Below, piece after piece: positions 1 to 11,924 of a stretch of 64,000 nucleotides of DNA. Location: contig NW_025955027.1 of assembly GCF_022376445.1 (NCBI RefSeq), positions 1 to 64,000 on the forward strand, read 5' to 3'. Source of the stretch: Fomitopsis serialis (taxonomy: Eukaryota; Basidiomycota; Agaricomycetes; Polyporales; Fomitopsidaceae). The position numbers and the translations under genes are program-made. The stretch's first letter is position 1. Every line of letters starts with the position of its first letter. The notes beneath the pieces were generated by a model. It was not told where the DNA came from, searched no databases, and was given only the letters and a program-made list of their open reading frames with translations.

Positions 1-2181
1 CCAGCGAGGTAGGGACGTGGGAAAGGCAGCGGAAGGGGCTAGGAGGACGGGGCGGAGGAAAGGGGGAGTTAGTTACCTACCACTACCTCTCAGGACTCAG
101 TATCTAGGTTGCGCCGGGCAATCTCAGGCTTCAGGTCTCGTCTCAGGCTCGCGTTCAGGCTAAGGAGGTCGCATAAGTAGGCTCAGGCTCAGGATCGAGG
201 AGAACTCAGGTTAGGAACGTCGGAGGGAAGGCTATCGAGTATACCAGGCTCAGGAAAGGCAGATCTTCACTAAAGGACAGCGCGGACGAAGCGTGCGGTA
301 CACCACCCCATTCCCCTTTTCCTCCGTGAGGTACCACGGACCTCACTCGCTTCCTCCGCCAACCGTCAACTGGTACCAACGACCCCCGCCCATCGTTTTC
401 ACCGATACCAAGAATTCCCTTCCGCGTCGTCCACGCACCGGGGACTCGCAATCACCACAACGATATCGAAGGCATTGCAACTCACCAGCTCTCAATTTAT
501 AGAATAGAGACTCGTGACACAGGGAGTGGCTTGATGAGAGTGATGAAGGCAGGCTCTTGGAGGCCTTGACAGCTCGGCACAAAAACCGCACGGCAAGCCA
601 TCTATGAGGCTCCGGCGGAGCCTGGTGGCCGCGCTCCACTGTCAGCCGCATGCACTGTTGACGGCGCAGGCTGCGTATCGACGTGGCTTAGCCTCCGTCT
701 TCGGGGTTTGCTGACCCGCTGACACTCTGACAGTGTGGGGTGGCCCACCAGGAGTATGTACCTGTATCACAATTCTCCGTGAAGTACGTGCGGGCTGTCG
801 GTAGGAGCTTATCTAGGCTGGACCAGAAAGGGTGGGCCAAACGCCGCGGTGCACAACCTGAAGAGGACTCAACAAAAATCCCCGTCTGTATGTACGTTTC
901 TGTTCGTCGGGATGAAGCACGATCAATACTCAAACGCTCGTAAGATCTGGATGCAACACGTACCGGTTCTATCTTAGTAGAAGGCAAGATGAGTCCACGG
1001 CCACTATGCATATCACGACACACCTGGACACTACGCCGACCGCGGAACATGCACACCAGTATGAAAACTAGACGGAGTCGATCAATTGATTACCATCTGT
1101 TCATGTTCAGTGCGGCTCCAAGTCTCCGTTTCGTGCAAGAATTAACACTCCAGCACCTTCAGTCCGCCGTGAATCTCTACCACACTCCCGTTCACATCAG
1201 GAAAAACCTCTCCGGAGAATTACGGTGTGTTGGCTCACATTCTCGACAATACGCAGCATCCAAATTATACTCCACTATTCTGACATTATTCACAGCATTA
1301 TTCACTACTGTACACACCGTCTGTGCATACATTCGTAATCTGTTCGTAATACAATGCAATACGAGCACATGCTACTGAGTTCTCGCTACGAGCTAGAAAT
1401 ACTCATATGGCACGAGAAGCCACGTAATTGCCAGAATCAGTCGTTCAGGCAAAGGACGCAAGAACATTGAGGTGTATGCAATGTACTCGTAGACCCTTCG
1501 TAACAAGATATATTGCATTATTTAAGCTACACCTCGAGTAGGACGTACTTCTCGTGCAGCCTGACAGTTGTCATCACCAACCCTGACTGCTGAAAGTGCG
1601 GTATGCGCCGGAGTTTCCGCTATCTGCGGTAGTTTTACGAGCGAATCCGAGTCATCCGGCACAGCCGCACAGGCAATGGTCACCTTTACGAAGGCTCGCG
1701 CATGCGAGCACGACGAGATGGCGCGAGCGGGCGGGTCGTCGTCATGCTGCGAGTATGCATAGGTACGTTCGTCTCGTGTTGCATTGCTGGGTGTCAGTCC
1801 ATCCTCGTGTTGAACGCGGGCACGGCTGTGGTGGTCTTCGTCACAGTGCATGCTGCCGGTCGCCATGCGTGTCGCCGAGGGAGCGCGAGCAGTTGGGCGG
1901 CGGGCGAGCAGGCGGGGCGAAAGGCCGTGCGAGCGGGTGTGCGAAAGGCCGTGCGACCGCGGGCGAAAGGAAGCGCGGGCGAAAGAGAGGAAGCACGGAC
2001 AGAAGAAAGCGGCGGGTGGATAGACAAGCAAATGCTGGTGCTGAAGGTAATGCTGGCGGAATGAACACCTTCGTCAGCACAAACAACAGCATATACAATC
2101 ACCCACTTACCTGTTTTCCCCGTGGTTAGCCCGTCCTCTCTCGCACTACTCAACCGCCTGTCTGGAGCCTACTGAGTAAGA
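1..2181. other. Left flank, no gene supported
   Basis: No conserved protein is recognisable on either strand. Bases 90-250 are rich in a loosely repeated CTCAGG/CAGGCTC motif. Around 1917-1956 the 16-mer GCGAAAGGCCGTGCGA occurs twice, 24 bp apart, followed by a partial third copy. Open frames at 1522-2153 lie over this GC-rich stretch on both strands and look like by-products of composition. Confidence 0.5.
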
Positions 2182-2185
2182 TTTA

Positions 2186-2232
2186 ACGTTCGGAACGTTA
2201 AACCCGGAGTGAGATTCGGCCGTCTCGAACGT
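2186..2232 (+). repeat. Left terminal inverted repeat of KDZ element
   Basis: These 47 bp match the reverse complement of 21534-21580 at 40 positions. The longest shared block is CCGGAGTGAGATTCGG, followed after short mismatches by TCGAACGT. The outer part overlaps a 9-bp palindrome with a 3-bp spacer: TTTAACGTT at 2182-2190 and AACGTTAAA at 2194-2202. This could form a terminal hairpin or a dimeric protein-binding site. Confidence 0.85.
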
Positions 2233-2400
2233 GGCGGCCGGCGCCGGCCGGAGGGGTCCGGGTCCACGTTGCAGACGTGATCGTTGCCAGCGGTCCGGCC
2301 GGAGAGCATGCCGGCCGGTTCGACCTCGTCGCCAACGTTGCGGCCGGCCCTCCCCTCTTCAAATCCCATCCTGAACGCTTCACCCGGCCTCTATTCCCCG
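2233..2400. other. CCGGCCGG-rich spacer between TIR and satellite A
   Basis: This subterminal stretch carries several isolated copies of the CCGGCCGG core that later recurs in the satellite (near 2240-2254, 2293-2302, 2310-2319 and 2340-2348). It contains no gene. It looks like degenerate subterminal binding sites leading into the regular array. Confidence 0.5.
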
Positions 2401-3345
2401 AGCGTTCCAACGCTCCGGCCGGAGTGCGTCCCAGCCCACCCCCACTGCTCAACGCTCCACCCGGCGTATTTCCCCCAGGGTTCCAACGCTCCGGCCGGAG
2501 TGCGTGCCAGCCCACCCCCACTGCTCAACGCTCCACCCGGTGTATTTCCCCCAGGGTTCCAACGCTCCGGCCGGAGTGCGTGCCAGCCCACCCCCACTGC
2601 TCAACGCTCCACCCGGCGTATTTCCCCCAGGGTTCCAACGCTCCGGCCGGAGTGCGTCCCAGCCCACCCCCACTGCTCAGCGTTCCGCCCGGCGTATTTC
2701 CCCCAGGGTTCCAACGCTCCGGCCGGAGTGCGTCCCAGCCCACCCCCACTGCTCAGCGTTCCGCCCGGCGTATTTCCCCCAGGGTTCCAACGCTCCGGCC
2801 GGAGCGCGTCCCAGCCCACCCCACTGCTCAGCGTTCCGCCCGGCGTATTTCCCCCAGGGTTCCAACGCTCCGGCCGGAGTGCGTGCCAGCCCACCCCCAC
2901 TGCTCAACGCTCCACCCGGCGTATTTCCCCCAGGGTTCCAACGCTCCGGCCGGAGTGCGTGCCAGCCCACCCCCACTGCTCAGTGTTCCGCCCGGCGTAT
3001 TTCCCCCAGGGTTCCAACGCTCCGGCCGGAGTGCGTCCCAGCCCACCCCCACTGCTCAGCGTTCCGCCCGGCGTATTTCCCCCAGGGTTCCAACGCTCCG
3101 GCCGGAGTGCGTCCCAGCCCACCCCCACTGCTCAGCGTTCCGCCCGGCGTATTTCCCCCAGGGTTCCAACGCTCCGGCCGGAGTGCGTCCCAGCCCACCC
3201 CCACTGCTCAGCGTTCCGCCCGGCGTATTTCCCCCAGGGTTCCAACGCTCCGGCCGGAGTGCGTCCCAGCCCACCCCACTGCTCAGCGTTCCGCCCGGCG
3301 TATTTCCCCAGGGTTCCAACGCTCCGGCCGGAGCGCGTCCCGCTG
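2401..3345 (+). repeat. Satellite A: 76-bp tandem array, about 12.5 copies
   Basis: The unit is 76 bp, with 75-bp variants lacking one C near 2822 and 3280. Each unit carries CCAACGCTCCGGCCGG once, at about 2407, 2483, 2559, 2635, 2711, 2787, 2862, 2938, 3014, 3090, 3166, 3242 and 3317. Copies differ mainly at a few transitions (AACGCTCCA versus AGCGTTCCG). No stop codon occurs within the unit, so every forward frame is open across the array (373-418 codons) and no real protein is implied. The array is very CpG-rich and lies about 200 bp inside the left TIR. Its core is shared, inverted, with satellite B at the other end. Confidence 0.95.
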
Positions 3346-3663
3346 CGCCCGGCCTTGCCTGTCTGCAAAACCGGCACCCCGAGATTACATCGGCCACTCG
3401 GGTGATACATTGTCCAAGGGGCTACGCTACTTTTGGTGATGGGACATCATATTGTGATTTCACATCAATGTGGATAACTATTGATCTATGCTGCGGGTGG
3501 AGGCATCCACTCGTGATCTTATCCAGGGCATGAGGTAGCCTCATGGCGAACGGAAGGTACCCACGAGGCCGGTTTTGTGCGGGGATGTCTGGCTGATATA
3601 TCTCTGCGTTGCCTTGAACCCTTGCGACACTGCTCATTCCCCTGTCTCTGCCTCGTTCATACG

Positions 3664-4872
3664 ATGATCACACCGGAGCAGGTGCGCGTCCAGTACTTCT
3701 CGTATTTGGACGCGATGTATCTTCGCTTCCTCTCGGCACCGGAATCGCGCGCCCCGCGTGCTCCACTCCCCGGACTACTCCTCGATGTGTATCTCGTCCG
3801 CCAAGCCCGGCGTGCAGCTGAGATGCTTGCAAAGGCGTTCAATAATCGACGTACGTGCCCATAAGTTGTCAGCTTCCATGGTCATTTACTCATTCACGAA
3901 CAGTTACTTTGCCGTGGGATGCAACAACTCATCCATGTGCCGTCCCGGACGACGATGAATTGGCCACGGTGCAATACGATGATTGCGCAGATCCGCTCAC
4001 CATCGAAGACAGTAAGGGCCGGATGCTGTTGTGGCATCTTCCCGGCGTGATCATAGAGCCCTTTGAGGTACGCCGGAATCCAGAGGGCTTTTGCCGACGG
4101 TCTCTAAAACAATACATAAATACAAGGGTGTAATATGGGATGCGACGATGGACCTCAACCCACTCTTGGCCCGGAACCGCCCGAAGGCTAGCGCGGGCTG
4201 GAGGGAGAATATCGCGAACTTCCGGCAGCCGCAGGAGGGGGACGAGCTCGTCCCGGCATGTGTGTCGTTTTCACCGGGATGGTTCCAGCTCGGACACGAC
4301 GTACGTATTCCAATACGTTTGCGACATTATTTCTCTCACAACGAGCAGGGCGCGGACGATGTGCCAAGTGTCTCTCGACTGCTCGCCGATCCGAACACTG
4401 CCGTCGCTGGCCGGGCGTGGTTGGCCGAGATGATCTATCCGCATATCATCATCTCCGGTATGCTGCACATTATGCACCCGGATTTATATGACGCCGGTAT
4501 TGCCTCGGTTGAAGCCTTGCGAAGCGATCCAGACCGGGCCAGCGTTGTGGATACGTGGCAAAACCCATTCAATGCGCTCTCGGTGGTGACAAACCGCGCA
4601 AGCCCGGTTCATCGCGACAAGATGACTCCTCTGAATGTCTATGACATTTTGATGACCATCGGGGGCGATCACGAGCAGGTATCCGGTTCCCGACATTGCA
4701 TCTCAGGCTTCCCTATCACAGTGGTACAGTGACAGCGTTTTCGGGCACTCGCCTCCCCCATGAGGTTCCGCTTTCATCTGCGGAGCGGTTGTGTGTAGCG
4801 TATTTTATGCGACGGAATGTACATCGTTGGGCAAATGTGCCTTCTGCCGGTTGGCGCAGCACTGGAGAATGA
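3664..4872 (+). CDS. TET/JBP-family 2-oxoglutarate/Fe(II) dioxygenase
   Basis: This is a putative DNA base hydroxylase of the TET/JBP family, which oxidises 5-methylcytosine or a related modified base using Fe(II) and 2-oxoglutarate. I read exons 3664-3850, 3904-4067, 4127-4300 and 4349-4872, with introns of 53, 59 and 48 nt. The double-stranded beta-helix core is clear. NPFNALSVVTNR precedes the iron-binding H-x-D (HRD at 4610-4618). Then come VYDILMTIGG, LHLRLPYHSGTVTAFSG, the second iron histidine in RLPHEV (4759-4761), and RLCVAYFMRR, which supplies the 2-oxoglutarate arginine. A one-base frame change is needed near 4685, where GG probably lacks a G; all active-site residues otherwise survive. 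The gene lies inside the KDZ element next to satellite A. The family call is firm; the substrate is inference. Confidence 0.85.
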
Positions 4873-5113
4873 GGACCGGGAGGCGGGGAGAGTGGTTAGC
4901 GAAGGGAAATGGCTGTACATTTGGCACTCCGTAGCTGTACGCTTCGGGGTCCATAAGCAATCCATGTTCTTTGCTGATCACAATATGCTCTGATGCGCAT
5001 AACGCACACCGGGACATTACGTAGGTTTGACCGGGGAAACACAGGCACATCTCAGTAACATCGACATCTCATTGTGCACTACTTTGGAGTCTGATACAAT
5101 ACCACGGTGAACA

Positions 5114-6834
5114 TTACTTGAATGCAGACTCAATCACCCGGAAGTACGACACTGCTGCCGGGGCCGTTGGAGTCTCCCCGCGCTGCCAGGCTTCCAGCTC
5201 GGCCGCATTGGCCCGGGCGGCAGCATGCCAAAAGTTCAGCTCTGCCTGTATGTAAATGTCCATGGTTTTCATCGCCTTCCCCAATTGCTGCAACCATTTC
5301 ATCATATTGTTTGGCATACTGGCCGGCATTTCATCCGGGCAGAGTTTCGCCGGGAGCGGAAATCTGGGCAGGTGTACGCGATTAATTTGCTCGGCGCGAA
5401 CAGTGACTTTGTCCTAAGACATGCATTAGCATGCCCGTTTAGCAGGGTGATAGGTCATCCATTCGACGTACCCGCAATTTCTCCAACTCGAGATGCTGCG
5501 AGACACGCCGAAGCTGATCCTTGGATGCTTGGAGCTGGTCTTTGATGATGTCGTCCATACAAGCCTGGTTTGCTCTCAATTCCTCCAGCATTGCTTCCGG
5601 GGTAGTGATTCCCGCGGGTAGGTCGTTCACGGTTTGATTTACCGCGCCTTCCCATGCCACGGATTTAGTATCACCGGGGATGCGTGCATCGGCCCGAACA
5701 TTACCTATGTGCTCTCCGCCCGAGACTGGCATTCTCGGGAGATAGTCCGGCGTTGAATTTTGACCATCGCCAACCATTGTGGTTCCCTTGATTACATTCG
5801 TAACAATGTCCACCTCTTCGGCACCCGGGGGGGCCACAATCTCACAGTAGGCGGACATGGCGTCGGTGAGACCGTAGGCTTCGGCGACGTCGGCCTTCAG
5901 GAGCTCCTGAAGGCCAATCATGAGGGCAGAAACCGACTAAGTTGTTCGTTTGCTGTGAGTCTACGTAAGCAGTACCTGGCACACTCACCAGGCCGACAAC
6001 GAAGTTGTCAAGTGCCCCGGCCGCAGCGGGATTGCCATTCGCTTCGGCAAGCGTTTGGAGAGTCTTGGGAATCATGAGATTGGTTTTGATGTCTTCCAAC
6101 ACTTTGGCGAGGATTGCATTCATGTTGACTATGAGGTTCTCGGTGAAGAGTGCGCGGGCTGTGTAATCGCAATGGTAGTTGATGTGGACACAGTGCGATG
6201 GAGGTCTTATCGGTAACTGATCTCCAATCCAGAGCACGTGATTCGACTCTGGGAGGGTTACCTTCTTTGGTATGGGATGCTCGGCACGTGTGTCACATTG
6301 CCGAGACATGACTTCTCGCAATTCGGGTGGTGTGACAGTATTTGTGCTTAATCACCCCCATCACGCCGTCCTTCTACATTCAGCTCACATTTGTTTTCTC
6401 TTCCAATATGGATATGGTGTGTTCCCGTTGCTCCCACCAATCCCATCTCGTGCATTAACCGAGATGGGCAGTCATACATTCCGGAAACATTTCCGTTTTT
6501 CAGATGGGAGCTCCTTGCATTTGCATTGTCCACCCCGTGAGTGCTTCCCACGGTTCATTGGAGAGCGCCCTGGTAACATTATTACTTAGGCATGCCGAGA
6601 TTGTCGCCGGGCGGCCGAATACATATTCAATCACCCGATATCTGTTCGGGCAGGTTATTTTGTCGGTCACATACGAAAGAAGCCAAGTATCCATGCGTGT
6701 TCCCGACACCGATGATCGCCTGGAAAGAATCATGTTGCTTTTTGATGTTGTTGAGGCACGGGATGGACTGTTAGAGGGTTGACCACCTCGTCATAACTGT
6801 AGTGGCGCTTGTCTCCTGCTATCGTGCTTTGCAT
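5114..6834 (-). CDS. Unrecognised KDZ-element cargo protein, multi-exon
   Basis: I do not recognise this family. A multi-exon minus-strand gene is suggested by successive open segments. The first starts at an ATG at 6834 (GDKRHYSYDEVVNPLTVHP). Next come KITCPNRYRVIEYVFGRPA (about 6600-6660), a segment at 5990-6320 with HVLWIGDQLPIRPP and FTENLIVNMNAILAKVLEDI, and 5440-5930. The last exon ends at 5114 with a helical stretch (MMKWLQQLGKAMKTMDIYI). A good donor in GGCCTGgtgagt near 5990 and an acceptor near 5940 join two of these in frame. The C-terminal 150 residues are mostly polar and helical. No catalytic motif is visible. It lies between the TET/JBP and transposase genes. Exon borders at the 5' half are uncertain. 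Confidence 0.5.
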
Positions 6835-7040
6835 TAGAGTTTTGAATGCCAAAGGCCCTTCACTAATTACCCGAGACCTGGCATGGAATATAACAATCCT
6901 TGCCCGGTCACATTTATCATGCAATCGGTGTGTCCCTCTAAACGCACTGCCAGTCCCTCTAAGATCACACGACCGGCAGGTCATTGGGATGCCAATGTTA
7001 TGTATAGAGGTGTACCGCATTCTAACGGACACTCCCTGCA

Positions 7041-7342
7041 CCGAGGCCGGGCCAAGAGGTTCAGAAAGTGCACGGGCCGAGGTTTTCCAAAGTGCTCGGG
7101 CCGAGAGGTTGGGACTGCACTCGGGCCGCGCGGTTGGGACAGTGTTCGGGCCGAGAGTTCTTTGAAATTCTCGGGCCGAGAATTCGGGAGTGTGCTCGGG
7201 CCGAGAGTTTGGCACATGTGCTCGGGCCGAGAGTTTGGGACAGTGCTCGGGCCGAGAGTTCGGGACGGTGCTCGGGCCGAGAGCTCGGGACAGTGCTCGG
7301 GCCGAGAGTTCGGGGATGTACTCGGGCTCGGAGTTGGGTTCA
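7041..7342 (+). repeat. Internal array C: about 25-bp units with CTCGGGCCGAG core
   Basis: About 12 imperfect copies of a 24-26-bp unit occur here, each centred on CTCGGGCCGAGAGTTCGG. The core is a near-palindrome (CTCGG-G-CCGAG). The array lies between the 3' end of the KDZ transposase gene and the neighbouring cargo gene. The same core recurs in array D near 15 kb in the same orientation. Confidence 0.9.
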
Positions 7343-7462
7343 CGGAGGAGCTGTGCGCGATGTATGGCTTGGGCCTATTGCTCGGACCCTGGGAGCAATG
7401 TCGTCGGAATGATGGTATTCTCCCGGAGAGACATTTTCTGTATCAATGGACAGTCGGTACAG

Positions 7463-10400
7463 CTATGTCATAACATTCGGTTCAATGTACAAATCCCGCC
7501 ATGCCACCATCGCATCTTGATGCAGCCGATCAAACAGTGCAGCCTGTGCCCGGCAGTGTTGTGAGAACCCGGGGTACTCGGCCTCCGTGTTTCTCGTTGC
7601 CAGCTGCCGCCACCGGGATGCTTCGTTGGCAAAGTATCGACACACGGAGTCAAGCTCCCGGCGCAAGATTGCAGCTTCCTCCTCCAATCTGTCAACCTTT
7701 GACCGGGCGTGGAACCACTGTACCCGGTGAACTGTACTCAATGTCAGCAAAGACTCCAATGTTGTACGCGCATGTTTCCTACTGATTCCCAGTTCGTCAT
7801 CGCTCCGCATGTCGCCACCGACGTCGACATTCCATATCCACGAGGACGATTTATGCCTTTGTCCCGGCTTATTAGGCTCGGCGATTGCGGTCACTGTGTT
7901 GAGATCATCCGTTGTAAGTTGCTTGTACTTTGCCTGCTCTTCTCCCGAGACGCCAAGTACTTGCATGGCGGCTCGGGCCCGGCGATAAATGGCAGCTTGA
8001 AGCTGCACAGCTCGGTCGAGTTTCCCCAACTTCGTGAAGGATCGGGTGCGCTTTGTGTGGCCTTCCCTCCTCCCGTGCCGAATGGTGGTCTGGAACTCGA
8101 ATGACTTCTTGCCAATGAGAATCCTCAGCTGCTGCAACGCATCATTTGCCTGTCCACGGCGGAGGGTCAGCTCATGTGCCGCCAATCGTTGCAACCCATT
8201 TGCAGCAAGTGCATTCCGGGATAAATTGGACGGTAGGCCGAGTTTGGTATGCTCGGACGCCTTTGACGGGTACGGAGCTGGTGGTAGACTTGAAAAGAGG
8301 CGCCATGGGCTGTCGTCGTTGCGGTCCTCCTCCCATTCATCCCCCGAATCGTCTTCCACTGCATCCTGCTCTGCGATGCCCCAGTCATGCCTTCGGTGAA
8401 TGGCAGCCGCTCGCCTGTGGAAACGCCGGATTTGGATCTCAAGAGTCTTCCTCCGTTTCGCCAGTTTCAGCTCCTGCGGCCGAGTAACGATGGCCCCCAT
8501 TTTCTTCACGTCCTTCTGGATTCCGAGTCTGGACTTACGTCAGAAACACACCGGACAATGAGTGTGGAACGCTTACTGTTGCTCCTCAAGCTTGAGGCCA
8601 TCTGCGATCCAGTCCGCTGTCCCGACGCGATCCTCGCCCTCTCCCTCCTCTTCCGCCAGCTTTATTTGAAGCTCGAGCCGGGATGGCACTGTGATCATAT
8701 CAGAACCTAAATCAGCCTGGGTGGCCAGTGGACCCACTGATTTGTTTCTTGGCTTGGTATCTATCCATTACCTTGACATCCCGAAGCCTTTTCCGTTGTA
8801 CTATCCTCAGTTCCCTCCTCCACGCTCCCAGAATTTCGGCATCGACACTGGCCTCCTTCGCGGTCAGGTCGGCCTTCATCTCCGCCAGCAGTGGGCGGTT
8901 CGCTTTGATTTTCCTTCTCAGCGATGCCACTATCAATTGTCAGCCCGGTGTTCTCTCCGAAGATCAGTGAGAGGCCTACCCATAGTGATCATTTTCTTCC
9001 AATTCCAGTTGTTCATGTGCCGGTCGAGTGTTTCTTGCCGATGGGATGTTGACATTGTGCGTGTACTACCCGACACGGGATTGATCCCCGACCATTGGGT
9101 TTCGATGATCTCGCCGTCAGCTTGCCCGGCACCCTCGGTGAATGTGAGAGAGTGCCGGAGTTCGCATTCGGCCTTATGACCATGAATGTGAAAGAGCCCG
9201 ATGCACTTGTATAACACAAGGCCACCGGGCATCTCCAGGTGGGGATTCTGGTCAAACCGGTCGTCGAGATGGACATGGTACTGGCACATTATGTCGTACG
9301 AGAGGTAAACGTGCCCAATCCCCCTTGACCGATAGCCCAGGGCGTTGGAAAGGGAGTAGTCCATGTTCATCTGACGTTCACCCTTCTGATAGTTCACTAC
9401 CGAGTGCGGAACAAAGCACCCGTGCCTCAAACAAGATGTTGCGCCGATCCCGGTGACAGCCAGCTTATGCCGGTCGGCGTTGGCCTGGGAGACCGCCTTG
9501 TGGTCGTTGCAGCTTGAGTGCTGTGGGCGTGTTAGCCAGACGTTCTCATGGCCGATGTAAACACCCTCACCATCTTCACGTCCTTCGCTACTTTCAGGTG
9601 CTCCTCGTATGGGCCGGGATGAACCATGAACATTTTCCCCGGCATCAACGGTACGTCGTTCTCGGGCTTGCGCATTTTCATTTGCTCGGCGTGGAAGTTC
9701 CCATCCATGACATATCCTCGGGCATATAGGTACCTCCAAAACAGTTCAGCTGGCGTATACCGGTGAACAGGGTAACTACTTACTTCCTATCATCCACCTC
9801 CCAGTCCGCGGGTATGTTCACTCCGGGCTGCGGACACGCCGGGCAAAAGTGAGCGAGGTCACCGTTTCCCGGAGCCCCCCGCCACTGTGGCCCGTACCCA
9901 AACTGTTTCTTCGCCTGCAGCAACGCCCATTCCCGGCTTACCCGGAGCAATTCGAGATATCGATCCTGTGCAATGGTGATCATCTGGGCGAGCAGGCGTT
10001 CCGGCAACTGACTCACGGGTACCTCATGAGGAAAAGCCGGGTTGGTCGCCCGGCGTATCCGCTGGTAGAAGTTCATAGCCGTAGTCTTGCACTCCAAATT
10101 GTCCAGAAGAAACGCGTCCAGGACCGCAAAGGTGAAGCACGTGCGAGCCTTCCGCTGACTCGCCGGATACAGCCCGGCATCCAGCAACTGCGACGTGTGG
10201 TCACCGGCGCCGGGACATCCGCACGGCGTCACCGGGAGGAAGTGCACCCCGGACGTGTCAACAATAGTCATCATGGCTGGTGGAGGCCGTGGTGGCGAGT
10301 CGGCGTGATGCAGAGGGTCTGCAGGTATCTCGGCTTCGTCGTCGCCGGCAGCATTGGCCGGCCTATTGGCTTCTCCGTCCTCGTCATCGTCCAAGACAGC

Positions 10401-11029
10401 CGCCGGCTGGGAGCACTCCCCTCCTCGGTGCCCGAGGTTGATTGATACTCCAACCTGACGGAGCCATGCAGGTTCCCAGTATCCCCCAACATTCCACTGC
10501 TCAACCCGGTGGAATGGTGTTCGCCGGTGCTCGGCGAGACAGCACGTCGGGCAGAAGATTGGATATCCGATGCAGGACATGCACTTCCACACACCGCCAC
10601 CGTTGTTGCACCCGGCGCACATGTAGCTGCCCTCTGCGTTGAGCGGCGGGGGTGTGTAGTGGGCGTACAGGGATCGGAGGTAGTTGTGCTGGAGGGGGAT
10701 CCATTCTCTCAGCATAGCGGGTTGGGTCTGATGGTGTGGGTAAGGCTCGGTCCACAACAACACTTGGGAATTCTGTGCACCTGTGGGGCAGTCTGACGAA
10801 CTGAACTGAAATCACAGAATGTTGTGTTGGCAACATCATCGGTTGGTGGTGTCCAGCTTAACTGTCTCGTCGCTGACCGAGTTGTTCGACGGGGTGTAGC
10901 CGGTGGAGTCTGTAACCCGCTGTTCTGTATTTCAACAAGTCGTGACCGCACACCCCTTGCTGTAGTTCGTTTCTTGAGTGTGAGCTCAACCACTCCGGGT
11001 GAGGTTGCTATTGGCCGCAGTCGACCCAT
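7463..11029 (-). CDS. KDZ-superfamily transposase with CxC2 zinc cluster
   Basis: This is the transposase of the 19.4-kb element. From an ATG at 11029 the protein begins with a basic, Ser/Thr-rich tail. The CxC2 zinc cluster follows (about 10520-10640): C-x2-C, then CMSC, FCPTC and H residues, ending in FHRVEQW. A linker with the hallmark LLDNLECKTTAMNFYQRIRRAT comes next. The RNaseH-fold core follows with a D-D-E set: Asp in MDGNFHAEQ (9703-9705), Asp in YDIMCQY (9293-9295) and Glu in IIETQWSGIN (9101-9103). HGCFVPHSVV and QKGERQMNMDYS between them are typical of the family. The C-terminal third (7463-8900) is helical and coiled-coil-rich with SSSWIW. Several introns are needed, one being about 66 nt near 9550 that joins KVAKD to HSSCNDHKAV. 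The triad and zinc ligands are all present, so the enzyme may be active. Confidence 0.88.
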
Positions 11030-11924
11030 CGTTTGAGGGGCGCAATCACCCCACCGCCAGTTGAACAAGGAATACGTGCAGCGTCGTCTCGCCGTCGGTG
11101 AATACACAGCTTGTGTCTTCCCTGCCATAGTCACCTAGCCCCACTTTGGAGCGGGCCGGCCGCACGTGCACCGAAGACAGTGGGGCCGGGCCCAGAGAAA
11201 CCGATCTGAGTCGCAAACCGATCGTTGCCGCCCAAATCAGACAGCATTTCCGATGAAATTCATGGTTCTCATGAGAAGCGACCGCGTAATGGGCCGGGCG
11301 GTTGCTCCCCATTTGCATATACAATGATGCGGCCGGCAAGGTATCGATCACACCGGTCCGGCCGGCCTGCCGGGTCACGTGTCGGGTGCAATGGGTTTCA
11401 TCCGGGCAACGAGGTGCTAGAAGAAAATTATGGGTTGCATTTGGGCCGAAACCTCAGATTGACCCCTGAGATTGAGATTCAGCGATCGCCTAGTCGGTGC
11501 GGCCGGTGATGGACCTCGTTGAAACGGGGTAACCGGAGTCCTCGACCGGGCCCGAGTGATGTAGAATCTGGATTGCACGGGATCCTCGAGAGCGAGGGCA
11601 ACGGAGTCACACTTTTTTGACAAAACCAATTGTCGTTCCGTCCTTTTGTGACGAGCCGGCCGGAATTCTTCCCATCAGGGCGGCCGGATGCGGCTGAAGG
11701 GTGAAATGTACAGAACAAATTGTGTATCATGTAATGCTTAGCCCAACACAGTTGTTGCGGTCGGGTACATCCGTGCAAGGTCACAGTCGACTGATTGTCA
11801 CGAACAGGCCTTCGGGATCACTGTCTCCGTAGCGCCGAATATACCCACCCGTTGTTACGACTACATTCGTCGACACATCACAGCCTGCTCACCCTGCATC
11901 CTCACTTCGTCAGCCACGCTCGCC
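11030..11924. promoter_or_regulatory. Divergent intergenic region inside KDZ element
   Basis: This gap of about 900 bp separates the transposase start (minus) from the plus-strand cargo gene and probably carries both promoters. No gene is supported. It holds several CCGGCCGG-type sites (GGGCCGGCCG at 11153-11162, TCCGGCCGGCC at 11357-11367, CCGGCCGGAA at 11656-11665). These match the core of the terminal satellites and could be internal binding sites for the same protein; that role is inference. Confidence 0.45.

Noticed and set aside
1522..2153. Open frames of 110-180 codons on both strands
   Set aside because: Overlapping, compositionally biased (Arg/Ala/Ser) and without family similarity.
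2277..3533. Long repetitive proteins (up to 418 residues) in all three forward frames and several in reverse
   Set aside because: They arise because the 76-bp satellite unit has no stop codon and 76 is not a multiple of 3, so every frame is open. No single frame is favoured.
7041..7342. CRISPR-like array (short repeats at regular spacing)
   Set aside because: Eukaryotic context, degenerate repeats, spacers of a few bases that are themselves similar, and no cas-like genes.
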